A DNA stretch of 38,596 bases from Rhodanobacter sp. Lineage in GTDB: Bacteria > Pseudomonadota > Gammaproteobacteria > Xanthomonadales > Rhodanobacteraceae. Under the pieces are notes generated by a model. That model was given only the letters and a program-made list of their open reading frames with translations. It did not search any database and was not told the origin of the DNA. Below, one piece after another: positions 18,176 to 26,442 of this stretch. Positions within the stretch are counted from its first letter, which is position 1; every line of letters starts with the position of its first letter. The stretch covers positions 1 to 38,596 of the forward strand of contig SCSE01000046.1 in NCBI GenBank assembly GCA_004298015.1, read 5' to 3'. Both the position numbers and the translations under genes were made by a program.

Positions 18176-18967
18176 TCAAGGTGCCACAGCGTCGCTGCGC
18201 CACGGCGCGAACCAGCCCAGTCCTTCGGTGGTGGTAGTCCGCGGCTTGTACTCGCAGCCGATCCAGCCTTGATAGTCGAGTTCGTCGAGACGACGGAACA
18301 GATAGGGGTAGTTGATCTCGCCGGTGCCGGGTTCGTGCCGACCGGGATTGTCGGCAAGCTGCAGGTGACCGATGCGGTCGAAGTGCGCCTCTATGGTGTG
18401 GGTCAGGTCGCCCTCCATCACCTGCGCATGGTAGAGATCGAACTGCAGCTTGAGGTTATCCGAACCGACGGCGTCGATGATCTCCAGCGCCCGGCTCGAG
18501 CGATTGACGAAAAAGCCGGGGATGTCGCGCGTGTTGACCGGTTCCAGCAGCAGCAAGATGCCGGCGTCCTCGAGCTGGCCGGCGGCGTAGCGCAGGTTTT
18601 CGATCAGCGTGCGACGCGCGATGTCTCGCCGATCCTCGGCGACGATGCCAGCCAGGCAGTTGACTCGCGGGCAATCCAACGCCTTGGCATAGTCGATAGC
18701 GCGGGCGACACCTTGGCGAAACTCATCGATCCGAGCCGGATCGCAGGCAATACCGCGTTCGCCCGCGGCCCAGTCGCCCGCCGGCAGGTTATGCAACACC
18801 AACTCGAGCCCGTGGCCATCGAGCTGGTCGCGCAGCGTTTGCGCCGGGTAGTCGTAGGGAAACAGGAATTCGACTGCGTGGAATCCAGCCGCCGCCGCCG
18901 CATCGAAGCGCTCCAGAAACGGCAGCTCGTTGAACATCATCGTCAGGTTGGCAGAAAATTTTGGCAT
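18176..18967 (-). CDS. hyi: Hydroxypyruvate isomerase
   Basis: This 263-residue TIM-barrel enzyme of the xylose-isomerase-like superfamily interconverts hydroxypyruvate and tartronate semialdehyde. The family start MPKFSANLTMMFNELPFLERF is present, with metal/substrate-binding segments LLLEPVNTRDIPGFFVN and LQFDLYHAQVMEGDL, and C-terminal GWIGCEYKP. The start ATG 18967 is preceded by GGGGATCAA; the in-frame ATG at 19000 would add 11 atypical residues. It immediately follows gcl, as in E. coli gcl-hyi-glxR. Confidence 0.94.
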   Translation of the reverse strand: MPKFSANLTMMFNELPFLERFDAAAAAGFHAVEFLFPYDYPAQTLRDQLDGHGLELVLHNLPAGDWAAGERGIACDPARIDEFRQGVARAIDYAKALDCPRVNCLAGIVAEDRRDIARRTLIENLRYAAGQLEDAGILLLLEPVNTRDIPGFFVNRSSRALEIIDAVGSDNLKLQFDLYHAQVMEGDLTHTIEAHFDRIGHLQLADNPGRHEPGTGEINYPYLFRRLDELDYQGWIGCEYKPRTTTTEGLGWFAPWRSDAVAP

Positions 18968-19003
18968 TTGATCCCCATCGTTCCAAGTAAGGGACGGCAC
19001 GAT

Positions 19004-20836
19004 TCAGCGAAGGGCGGAGGACGGGGCCCCAGCGTCGGATCTGACAGAACCCATGTCCTGACTTTTCTTGATCGACAGCGTCGGGTCGAGGCAAAGGACC
19101 TCCTCGAATTCGTCGACGCTGTCGACCTCGGTACCCATCGAGATGTTCGTCACCCGCTCCAGGATGAATTCCAGCACCACCGGTACCTGGTACTCGGCCA
19201 TCAGGCGCTCGGCCTCGGCAAAGGCGGCCTTGAACTCGGAGGGCTTCTTGACGCGGATCGCCTTGCAGCCAAGGCCCTCGGCTACCGCCACGTGATCCAC
19301 GCCATAGCCGCGCAGCAGATCCTCGTCCGGCTGGATGTTGATGTTGTCGAATGCCAGGCTGACCTCGAAATCCATCTTGAAATTCCGCTGCGCCTGGCGA
19401 ATCAGGCCGAGATAGGAGTTGTTGACCACTACGTGCAGGTAGGGCAGCTTGTGGTGTGCACCCACCGCCAGCTCCTCGATCATAAACTGGAAATCGTAAT
19501 CGCCCGACAACGCGACGATCCTGCGCCCGGGATCGGCGACGCGCACGCCCAGCGCCGCCGGCAGCGTCCAGCCCAGTGGCCCGGCCTGGCCGCAATTGAT
19601 CCAGTTGCGCGGGTTGTAAACCTTGAGGAATTGCGCGCCCGCGATCTGCGACAGGCCGATGGTGGTGACGTAGCAGGTCTCACGGCCGAAAGTCTCATTC
19701 ATTTCCTGATACACGCGCTGCGGCTTCAGCGGAACACTGTCGAAGTCACTTCTGCGCAGCATGTTTTGTTTACGATGGGCGCAGGCCGCAGCCCAGGCGG
19801 AACGGTCCTTCAAATCGCCCCCGGCCTTCAGCTCACGTGCCACCTCGATGAAACGCCGCAGCGCCGCGCCGGCATCCGAGACGATGCCGAAATCCGGCCC
19901 GAAAACCCGGCCGATCTGGGTTGGCTCGATGTCGACGTGGACGAACTTGCGACCCTTGGTATAGACCTCGATCGAGCCGGTGTGCCGATTGGCCCAGCGG
20001 TTGCCGATGCCAAGCACGAAGTCCGAATCCAGAAACGTCGCGTTGCCGTAGCGGTGGCTGGTTTGCAGCCCAACCATCCCTGCCATCAGTGGATGATCGT
20101 CCGGGATCGTGCCCCAGCCCATCAGCGTGGGGACGACCGGAATGCCAGTCAGTTCGGCGAATTCCACCAGCAGCGCGCTGGCGTCAGCGTTGAGGATGCC
20201 GCCGCCGGCCACAATCAGCGGGCGCTCGGCAGCGTTGAGCATCGCTAGCGCCTTCTCCGCCTGCCGGTGGGACACGACGGGCTTCTGCACCGGCAGCGAT
20301 TCGTAGGTTTCGTCGTCGAACTCGATCTCCGCCATCTGCACGTCGATCGGCAGGTCGATCAGTACCGGCCCGGGCCGGCCCGACCGCATCACGTGGAATG
20401 CCTGCTGAAAGACCATCGGCACCAGTGCCGGTTCGCGCACGCATACCGCCCACTTGCTCACGCCCTTGGCGATGGTCTCGATGTCCACCGCCTGAAAGTC
20501 TTCCTTGTACAGCTTGGCCCGCGCTGCCTGTCCGGTTATGCACAGGATGGGGATGGAATCGGCCTGGGCGGTATACAGGCCAGTGATCATATCCGTGCCA
20601 CCAGGGCCGGAGGTGCCCACGCACACGCCGATGTTGCCGGCGACGGCGCGGCTGTAGCCGTCGGCCATGTGGGAGGCACCCTCGACGTGCCGCGCGAGGA
20701 TGTGACGGATGCTGCCGCGCGCCTTCAGCGCCGCGTAGAAAGGGTTGATCGCGGCGCCGGGAACGCCGAAGGCGACCTCTACGCCCTCGTGCTCCAGTAC
20801 CCGCACCGCCGCTTCGATCGCTTTCATCCTGCTCAT
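19004..20836 (-). CDS. gcl: Glyoxylate carboligase
   Basis: This ThDP-dependent enzyme of 610 residues joins two glyoxylates to tartronate semialdehyde with loss of CO2. It has the three acetolactate-synthase-like domains. The N-terminal PYR domain carries [15 protein letters not shown] and HMADGYSRA; note Val in place of the catalytic Glu (HVEGASH appears later), as is typical of Gcl. The middle domain follows. The C-terminal PP domain has the ThDP motif [37 protein letters not shown] precedes ATG 20836. It is the first gene of the operon. The last roughly 20 residues are an extension over E. coli Gcl (593). Confidence 0.95.
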   Translation of the reverse strand: MSRMKAIEAAVRVLEHEGVEVAFGVPGAAINPFYAALKARGSIRHILARHVEGASHMADGYSRAVAGNIGVCVGTSGPGGTDMITGLYTAQADSIPILCITGQAARAKLYKEDFQAVDIETIAKGVSKWAVCVREPALVPMVFQQAFHVMRSGRPGPVLIDLPIDVQMAEIEFDDETYESLPVQKPVVSHRQAEKALAMLNAAERPLIVAGGGILNADASALLVEFAELTGIPVVPTLMGWGTIPDDHPLMAGMVGLQTSHRYGNATFLDSDFVLGIGNRWANRHTGSIEVYTKGRKFVHVDIEPTQIGRVFGPDFGIVSDAGAALRRFIEVARELKAGGDLKDRSAWAAACAHRKQNMLRRSDFDSVPLKPQRVYQEMNETFGRETCYVTTIGLSQIAGAQFLKVYNPRNWINCGQAGPLGWTLPAALGVRVADPGRRIVALSGDYDFQFMIEELAVGAHHKLPYLHVVVNNSYLGLIRQAQRNFKMDFEVSLAFDNINIQPDEDLLRGYGVDHVAVAEGLGCKAIRVKKPSEFKAAFAEAERLMAEYQVPVVLEFILERVTNISMGTEVDSVDEFEEVLCLDPTLSIKKSQDMGSVRSDAGAPSSALR

Positions 20837-21208
20837 CGCTTCGTCTCTCCCGGTGGGTCAAGTTTTGGCCGTCGTTCTCCAATCATCGCGAACCAGGATT
20901 GGTAAAGCAAGAACTTTGATATACTATCCCGCATCATGAGATTTAGTGAATAATAAACATATGAATCATGTAGTTACAATACTTTTTAGCGGTCTTATTC
21001 TCCGGGTGCAAGCTCCGCTAGATCGCACAAATCATGGCGTGGCGACCGCGTCGGGGAGGGCAGGGGCCTGCCAATGACGCGACTGACCTGCCGTTGCAAA
21101 ACGTACCTGTTGTCGGGTGATTCAATCCACGCAAGGTGGACTGCATGACGAAAGCAACGTCGCCAATACGCCAGTGGCGACTCCCGCAACCCGCTCGAGG
21201 ACTAGCCG
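20837..21208. other. Upstream region of gcl, partly AT-rich
   Basis: This stretch should hold the gcl promoter. Positions about 20900-20995 are clearly more AT-rich than the surrounding DNA (TATACTAT, ATAATAAACATATG), suggesting a regulatory or acquired segment. CCAATC near 20878 and GATTGG near 20898 form a small inverted pair that could be an operator for the divergent IclR-type regulator. A 64-codon minus frame at 20995-21189 has no recognisable features. No gene supported. Confidence 0.4.
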
Positions 21209-21441
21209 CTTGGGCCCTAAAAGCGCTGGAGAGCGATATGAGGCTATCGCCATAGGGCGCGTCTACCGGAGGGTCGCATCGTCATGCGATGCAAGCCCGA
21301 CGAGAGGCTCAGCCGATGGATGAGAGCATCGTCGCAGCCCAAAGATTTCTACCGCCCCCGCTGCTAGGAGCTTGGGCCGTAGAACCTTTGGATAGCGAGA
21401 TTGCGCTATCGCCATAGGCTGAGTCTATCGGAAGGAGCGCA
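21209..21441. repeat. Tandem 162-bp structured repeat, 1.4 copies
   Basis: Unit A runs 21209-21370 and unit B starts again at 21371 with the same CTTGGGCC. B stops after about 71 bases at 21441, in the middle of the conserved hairpin, where an IS3 remnant begins. Unit A matches 1-124. Unit A has hairpin GCATCG (21276-21281)/CGATGC (21287-21292). Unit B has GATAGCG (21391-21397)/CGCTATC (21404-21410). Several nested inverted repeats and shared termini suggest a REP/BIME-like or MITE-like family. Confidence 0.75.
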
Positions 21442-21442
21442 G

Positions 21443-21541
21443 GGCATCACGGCGTCGATGAGTCGCCGCAGCAACTGTCGCGATACCTGCAGCGAAACGC
21501 TGTTCGGCTCGCTGAAGGTGGAGCGGCTGCACCGACAGCAC
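21443..21541 (+). pseudogene. IS3-family transposase (OrfB) remnant
   Basis: The plus frame here reads GITASMSRRSNC, then ETLFGSLKVERLHRQH. This is recognisably the segment around the last catalytic Glu of IS3-family OrfB (family pattern SMSRKGNCYDNA-ESFF-LKxE). NC-DN is eroded to NCRDTC. Only about 33 codons survive. It has no start and merges into the upstream region of the IclR regulator gene. It cuts the preceding repeat unit. A dead fragment. Confidence 0.7.
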
Positions 21542-21571
21542 GGCATTGAGTTTTGTAAATATTTCCACATT

Positions 21572-21611
21572 CCGGAATACTTTCCGCCTCGCGACCCTCC
21601 CCCGGAATACT
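21572..21611. promoter_or_regulatory. Candidate operator repeats before the IclR-type regulator
   Basis: CCGGAATACT occurs at 21572-21581 and again at 21602-21611, exactly 30 bp apart. The first copy lies in the perfect palindrome ATTCCGGAAT (21569-21578). IclR-family proteins bind short TTCC/GGAA-type dyads, so autoregulation is plausible. The second copy ends nine bases before ATG 21621. Inferred only. Confidence 0.4.
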
Positions 21612-21620
21612 GATCGCCCC

Positions 21621-22451
21621 ATGCCAAAGCCCAAGAAGATCACCGTGGTAGCGAAAGCCAGCCCTCGGAGTAACGATCAGGTGCAGTCGCTGGTGCGTGC
21701 GCTGACCTTGCTCAACTCGCTGTCCGAGACCGACGAAGGCATCACCCTGACGGAACTGGCACAGCAAGTTGGCCTGACCACCTCCACCGCCCATCGACTG
21801 TTGACGACCCTGCAGCAGGAACGCTATGTGCAGTTCAACGGTGAGCGGAGGGTGTGGTCGGTGGGCGTACAGGCGTTTGTCACCGGCAACGCCTTTCTCA
21901 AAACTCGCAACCTGGTCGCATCAGCGCGAGCGCAGATGCGCTTATTGATGGAGGACAGCGAGGAGACGGTGAACCTGGCGGTCGAGGATCAGTTCGAGGC
22001 GATCTATCTTGCGCAGGTGGAATGTCGCCAGATGATGCGTGTCTTCGCTCGCCCTGGCGGTCGTGTGCCGCTGCACTGCTCCGGTGTCGGCAAGGCCCTG
22101 TTGATGGCCATGCCGGAGAGCGCGCTGGCCCGTGTACTACACCAGCGTGGGTTGCCGCGTTTGACCGCCAAGACCATCAGCAGCCCCAGCATGTTGCGCA
22201 AAGATCTGGAACGGGCGCGCGAGCGGGGTTATGCCCTCGACGACGAGGAGCATGCTGTGGGCCTGCGCTGTATCGCCGCACCGATCTTCAATGAAAACGC
22301 CGAAGCGCTGGCCGCGATCTCGCTGTCGGGTCCGATGGCGCGCATCGCCGACGACCGCATTCCGCTGCTAGGCGACCTGGTGCGCCAGAAGGCGGACGCC
22401 ATCTCCCTGCAGATCGGCGGCATCTTGCCGTCATGGCGACGGTCACGCTAA
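21621..22451 (+). CDS. IclR-family transcriptional regulator of the glyoxylate operon
   Basis: This 276-residue regulator has an N-terminal winged HTH (residues about 18-80; ITLTELAQQVGLTTSTAHRLLTTLQQERYVQ) and a C-terminal IclR effector domain (about 95-270, with HCSGVGKALLMAMPE and GYALDDEEHAVGLRCIAAPIF). Relatives AllR/GclR bind glyoxylate or allantoin-type ligands and control gcl genes. It is divergent from gcl, so control of the gcl-glc operon with glyoxylate as effector is the best guess. The start ATG 21621 (MPKPKKI) is chosen. The frame extends 25 codons upstream through the IS3-remnant edge, which is unlikely to be translated, although Shine-Dalgarno support at 21621 is weak. Confidence 0.88.
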   Translation: MPKPKKITVVAKASPRSNDQVQSLVRALTLLNSLSETDEGITLTELAQQVGLTTSTAHRLLTTLQQERYVQFNGERRVWSVGVQAFVTGNAFLKTRNLVASARAQMRLLMEDSEETVNLAVEDQFEAIYLAQVECRQMMRVFARPGGRVPLHCSGVGKALLMAMPESALARVLHQRGLPRLTAKTISSPSMLRKDLERARERGYALDDEEHAVGLRCIAAPIFNENAEALAAISLSGPMARIADDRIPLLGDLVRQKADAISLQIGGILPSWRRSR

Positions 22452-22554
22452 TCCCGTTCGGCTTCGAGAAAGGAGTGACAAGCTCCACCTCGCTGTCGCG
22501 CTTCCACAAAGCCTCGAGGTCACCCAGCCACTTTTGACCGTGGCCACACCATCG

Positions 22555-22785
22555 CAACACCGGTGTCGACCTCGTGCCGCTGCACCCAGCCCAGCAGGGT
22601 CTGCGGCAAACAGCCGATCTTCGGCGCCATCGACTCCACGGCGGCCCACAACGATGGGTACTCTTCGCGATGCTCCTGCACCATGCGCACGGCGCGCTCG
22701 CGGACCTCAGGGGAGAACTTGTCCGACTTGTTCATAGCTCCATCTTCTCAAGAGTTGGAGCGTCCTCAAAACCCGGGGCGATTCA
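22555..22785 (-). mobile_element. Truncated IS3-family element (OrfA start and one end)
   Basis: On the minus strand an IS end TGAATCGCCCCGGG (22785-22772) is followed by an ATG at 22735 opening an OrfA-type HTH protein: [16 protein letters not shown], then PSLWAA, PKIGC and QTLL-WV, ending at EVDTG near 22558. From there the frame departs from the family, so the remaining OrfA, OrfB and the other IS end are lost. It lies between the IclR gene and the flavin reductase and marks the border of the mer-like island. Another possible IS-like end (TGAAGTGCACCACCC) is at 22813-22827. Confidence 0.75.
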
Positions 22786-22848
22786 ACCGTGCCTGCGCCG
22801 CTCTACCGCTTTGGGTGGTGCACTTCAGAATTGAACCCGCCGACCTTG

Positions 22849-24204
22849 CTAAACCATCGAACCGATGTCCGATGCAAAGCTGGGATAGGCGAATATGATG
22901 CCCTTGATTTTGTTCGCACTAAAGCCCGCGGTCATTGCCATCGCGAAGAGGTTGATCTGTTCCTCAGCACCCGGCCCTATCAAATGCGCGCCCAGGATCT
23001 TGCCGGTCCCTTTTTCGACCAGAAGCTTGTAGGCGCTGTGCTTCGCGCCGACGCGCAGCGACGAATACCAGCCCGCCGTCTTTTCGAAATGGGTATCGAA
23101 ATCCAGCCCCTTGTCGCGCGCTGCAGCTTCGGACAGCCCGACCGAGGCCACCTGCGGCAGCGTAAAGACGACGCTTGGGATCGGCGGGTAGTTCGCCTCA
23201 CGCTCATCCTTGCCGGCAAGCAGATTCTTGCCTGCGATCCGACCTTCGTAAGCTGAGACAGGAGTCAGATTCGGGCCGCTGTCCGCACAATCGCCTGCGG
23301 CGAAGATGGCCGGGTTGGTAGTGCGCATGAAGGAACTGACCTTGATGCCCTTCCGGCTGTATTCAACGCCTGCGGCTTCGAGATTGAGATGGTCAATATT
23401 GGGTACGCGCCCGGTTGCATGAACCACCAGGTCGCAACTGACGGTTCGCGGCCCCTTCGGTGTCTCGTAAAAAACCGTAAAATCCGAACCATTTTTCTCG
23501 ACCCTGAGGACTTTGGCCTCGCTGCGCACATCGACGCCCAGATCCGCAGTCGCTCCGCTGAGAATTTCGACGAGTTCCGGATCGAAATTTCCCAGCGGTC
23601 GATTCATCATTTCCAGAACCGTTACTTCACGCGCGCCCGCTCGCTTCGAGATGTGGGCGAATTCCATCGCAATGAATCCGCCACCAACGAACACGATTCT
23701 TTCCGGCCGTTCAGGCAACTCGAGGAAATCTGTGCTGGTTGCTAGTAACTCTTCTCCGGGGATTTTCAACGTCATCGGCCTGGCGCCAGTGGCGATATGA
23801 AAGTTCCTTGCCGACAAGGTCTCGCCGTTCACCTCGATCTTGTCACGTGCGGTAAAGCGCGCCTCGCCGTGCAACACGGTGATACCCGCTTTCTCCAGCC
23901 CGCCCTCAATGCGTTCAGGCATTGGATCGGTGAACGTGCGCTTGAAGGCGATCATATCCGGCCAGTCGACAGATGGCTGTGCCTCCAGCCCCTTGCCGTC
24001 CAGGTTTCGGGCCCACTCGACGCCCTCTGTTACGGCGATCAGCATTTTTTTCGGATCGCATCCTCGCAACGCACAGGTGCCGCCGAACGGCAGGCTGTCG
24101 ATGCTGGCGACCTTCCAGCCAGCCTTGGCGGCCATCCGGGAGACACCATTTCCACCCGTTCCACCACCGATCACGATCAGATCAAACTCTTTGTTAGCAC
24201 TCAT
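22849..24204 (-). CDS. FAD-dependent pyridine nucleotide-disulfide oxidoreductase, MerA/glutathione-reductase-like
   Basis: This 451-residue class I flavoprotein disulfide reductase has the FAD-binding start LIVIGGGTGGNG. The redox-active pair is C44/C49 in GGTCALRGCDPKK, followed by the NAD(P) fold VFVGGGFIAMEFA and a second FAD motif IFAAGDCADSG. A C-terminal dimerisation domain follows. The usual catalytic His-Pro near the C-terminus is replaced by Tyr (FAYPSFASD); mercuric reductases also have Tyr there. It lacks the MerA N-terminal HMA domain and the CC tail. Start 24204 is set by AGGAG six to seven bases upstream; ATG 24219 overlaps that site. It may supply the reductase core missing from the mer operon, but stand-alone relatives are widespread, so the substrate is unknown. 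Confidence 0.85.
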   Translation of the reverse strand: MSANKEFDLIVIGGGTGGNGVSRMAAKAGWKVASIDSLPFGGTCALRGCDPKKMLIAVTEGVEWARNLDGKGLEAQPSVDWPDMIAFKRTFTDPMPERIEGGLEKAGITVLHGEARFTARDKIEVNGETLSARNFHIATGARPMTLKIPGEELLATSTDFLELPERPERIVFVGGGFIAMEFAHISKRAGAREVTVLEMMNRPLGNFDPELVEILSGATADLGVDVRSEAKVLRVEKNGSDFTVFYETPKGPRTVSCDLVVHATGRVPNIDHLNLEAAGVEYSRKGIKVSSFMRTTNPAIFAAGDCADSGPNLTPVSAYEGRIAGKNLLAGKDEREANYPPIPSVVFTLPQVASVGLSEAAARDKGLDFDTHFEKTAGWYSSLRVGAKHSAYKLLVEKGTGKILGAHLIGPGAEEQINLFAMAMTAGFSANKIKGIIFAYPSFASDIGSMV

Positions 24205-24834
24205 AAATCTCTCCTTCATGGATCTTTAAAATCGTTGAACGTTGAGCGTTTATCTGGCGCGCCAACACAGCAAGAGCCAAGGCGCGGAGCATGACGCGGC
24301 AGATAAACCTCGTTGGACTAGGCCGCCCGCGAGGTGGTCGCTTTGGGCATTGTAGGCGTGCTTGCTGGTGCGCGTCCAAAGCTTGCCAAACTGCTGAAAT
24401 CCGAGTGACCAGGGCCGGTACCAATCAACCCAATGCCGACCGAGTGTGCACCGCGACAGTAAGGGGGCAGGTAAAAACGTGCACGATGATCAATCTGACG
24501 CGAGCACCAACACGTCAGGTGAAACCAATGACCGGGCACGCATTCGTGGACTTCTGCCGTTTCAGTCTGAAACGCCCGTTCAAGCGAAGTAGCTTCACAG
24601 CGGGGGCTTCCCGGTTGGCGTGATCGATATGCCGATACAGTGTGCGACAACAACGGTCAGCCGCAAGCTTCGGCACAACGCAGACCATGACGACAAATAC
24701 CGAGCGCGGCACGCCTATTGCCGGAGGCGGGGTGGTTGCCCGGTGGTAAGTCTTGGGAGCAGGTTGATCACGCTGGTCTATTTTCAACCGAAGCTCTAAG
24801 CCAGCTATTACGATGCTGCATGAACGTAGGAGTT
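24205..24834. other. 630-bp gap without a recognised gene
   Basis: No convincing gene is seen. Several overlapping frames of 60-190 codons exist on the minus strand, but none shows a family motif; this may be decayed DNA. An inverted repeat GTTTATCTG (24248-24256)/CAGATAAAC (24300-24308) lies just upstream of the flavin reductase and could be a hairpin or binding site. The reductase Shine-Dalgarno is at about 24211-24216. Separation from merB suggests the reductase is transcribed independently. Confidence 0.45.
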
Positions 24835-25491
24835 CTACCCCATTTTCGTCGCCTGGAAGGCAAAGAACGCATGGGCCACAAAGGTCGCTTGCGGCAGGGC
24901 AAGAACATGTGGCTGGGTGGCGTCGGCACAGCCAACGCACATGAAACGAATATGCGGGCAAATTTTCCTGCAACAGATATCGTCTGTGTCCGCTGGCCCG
25001 GGCTGTTCCCAAACCACCATCGGTTGATCCAGCGGCTGGTGAGGCAACGCACCGTTCGCCGCCATATCGCAGTGTAGCGTTCTGCTGCAAGCGGCACAGT
25101 GAGACACGATGCGTGCCGCACGCCCAAGCAACCGTGGCATGGCCAGGGCATCAATTGCGCAGAAAGCGTACCTATCGCGCCCATCGACCGTACTTACCCG
25201 AAAATCGGTGGGGTCGGCGCTGAACGGATAGCATCCCCAACCCTTTGACTGTGCTACAACCGCATCTATCCTGACGAGTGCGTCGACCAGCGTGGATTCG
25301 ACGTTAAGCTCTCCGGCATCGCGCTGGGGGTGCGCACAGCAATGCTGCAGGATTCGCACATAAGCGGCGCGCACTGCTTGGGGTGCTGTTTCAATGCGCT
25401 GTTGCAGAGGAAAGGCTTGCCGCAATTCATCAAGTGCGTTGAGCGTATCCTCCCTCAATCGCGTCCGTTGCATTTTCTGCATATTCGTCAT
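24835..25491 (-). CDS. merB: Alkylmercury (organomercurial) lyase-like protein, MerB family
   Basis: This 218-residue protein has the MerB catalytic layout. DRYAFCAIDALAMPRLLGR holds C111 and D114 (equivalents of R388 MerB C96 and D99). A later Cys cluster, C173/C174/C178 in DICCRKICPHIRF, takes the place of C159 before the conserved H-x-x-F segment. A weak HTH-like N-terminal half is usual in MerB. MerB cleaves the C-Hg bond of organomercurials, and the released Hg(II) is normally passed to MerA. Extra cysteines (C51/C52, C132, C135, C141, C185, C188) are more than classical MerB has. Start ATG 25491 has AAGG nine bases upstream. It lies 55 bp after the patatin-like gene. Confidence 0.8.
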   Translation of the reverse strand: MTNMQKMQRTRLREDTLNALDELRQAFPLQQRIETAPQAVRAAYVRILQHCCAHPQRDAGELNVESTLVDALVRIDAVVAQSKGWGCYPFSADPTDFRVSTVDGRDRYAFCAIDALAMPRLLGRAARIVSHCAACSRTLHCDMAANGALPHQPLDQPMVVWEQPGPADTDDICCRKICPHIRFMCVGCADATQPHVLALPQATFVAHAFFAFQATKMG

Positions 25492-25546
25492 CGCAATGGC
25501 CTTGTTTCGCGGGTTGCAGATTGCCGGGGCAGTGGTAAGCCACGCA

Positions 25547-26422
25547 TCAAAATCGATCGCACCGTACGCTACTGGAGCGGTCCATGTCCGCTTCCACCAT
25601 CGTCAAGTTATTGTTCACAGGCTTCGCCAGGTCGGCCAAGGTCTGTTCGTAGGCGCAGTGGATCAACGCCCCGCCATGGTCGAAGTCGAGCAGACCGACG
25701 TCGCGCTCCAGACGCGGCTGGACCATCCTGACGGAAATACCCTGGCGTTGATGGTGGTTGAATTCACACAGGTACTTGGTTTCCAGCGAGATCAGAAAAC
25801 TGCGCAAAAGGATGGCCAGTGGCGAACGCAAGGGCCGTGTCGTCGGCGCGCAGCAGGTACACGAGGTCAGCAGCAACTCGCGTACGCCGCGTTCGAGTGC
25901 CGGCGCAAAGGGCACATTGTTGGTGACTCCTCCATCCACATGCGGTCGACCATGGATGACGACCGGCGGGAAAACACCGGGCAGGCTCATGCTGGCGATG
26001 ACCGGGTCGATGAAGTCGCCCTCATCCTGCCAATACACGGGTGTTCCTGCCTGCAGATCGGTGGTCACCACCACCAGAGGAATCTTCAGGTCTTCAAAGC
26101 GGGTGACCGGCAACCTCGCGCGCAGCAGGCGCCGTAGCGGATCGAGTGTCATGAGCCCACCGCCGCGCCAAAGGACGGGCCAGTTCCAGGTAGCCACGTC
26201 GCGGCGGCGAATGTGCCGCCACAATGCGATCAGTTCATCGGGGGTCATGCCGGCGGCAATACAAGCTCCGTTGAGCGCGCCGACCGAGGTGCCGACGACC
26301 AGATCGAACGCGAGATCGAGTTCGGTGATGGCCTGATAGAAGCCAGCCTCCATGGCGCCGCGAGCGCCGCCACCACAAAGGATGAGCGCTCTGCGGTCGG
26401 GCAGGGCGTTGGCGGGCATCAT
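25547..26422 (-). CDS. Patatin-like phospholipase (RssA-like)
   Basis: This 291-residue hydrolase has all patatin motifs: oxyanion hole GGGARG (17-22), nucleophile elbow G-T-S46-V-G, and catalytic Asp in D163-GG. Patatins are Ser-Asp dyad lipid acyl hydrolases. No signal peptide is visible, so it is cytoplasmic or membrane-associated. The start is ATG 26422 or the adjacent 26419; the open frame to 26539 overlaps the CBS gene. It sits between the CBS protein and merB with short gaps, so it is probably co-transcribed from the mer-type promoter. A CTCCAP cysteine cluster is seen near residue 190. Its role in metal resistance is unknown; membrane-lipid repair is one guess. Confidence 0.85.
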   Translation of the reverse strand: MMPANALPDRRALILCGGGARGAMEAGFYQAITELDLAFDLVVGTSVGALNGACIAAGMTPDELIALWRHIRRRDVATWNWPVLWRGGGLMTLDPLRRLLRARLPVTRFEDLKIPLVVVTTDLQAGTPVYWQDEGDFIDPVIASMSLPGVFPPVVIHGRPHVDGGVTNNVPFAPALERGVRELLLTSCTCCAPTTRPLRSPLAILLRSFLISLETKYLCEFNHHQRQGISVRMVQPRLERDVGLLDFDHGGALIHCAYEQTLADLAKPVNNNLTMVEADMDRSSSVRCDRF

Positions 26423-26442
26423 GTTTTCACTGAGGGCATCTT

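Noticed and set aside
17432..20248. 938-codon plus-strand open frame opposite garR, hyi and gcl
   Set aside because: The minus strand holds three clearly recognisable enzymes with catalytic motifs. The plus frame is a GC-rich antisense shadow without any family motif.
22443..22554. Minus frame beyond EVDTG as the rest of IS3 OrfA
   Set aside because: Sequence after 22555 no longer follows the family and overlaps the end of the IclR gene, so the element is truncated there.
24231..24320. GTTGAAC/GTTGGAC and GTTTATCTG/CAGATAAAC resembling an integron attC site
   Set aside because: Both GTTRRRY-like cores point the same way instead of being complementary, and no integrase or cassette pattern is present. 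Kept only as an inverted repeat.
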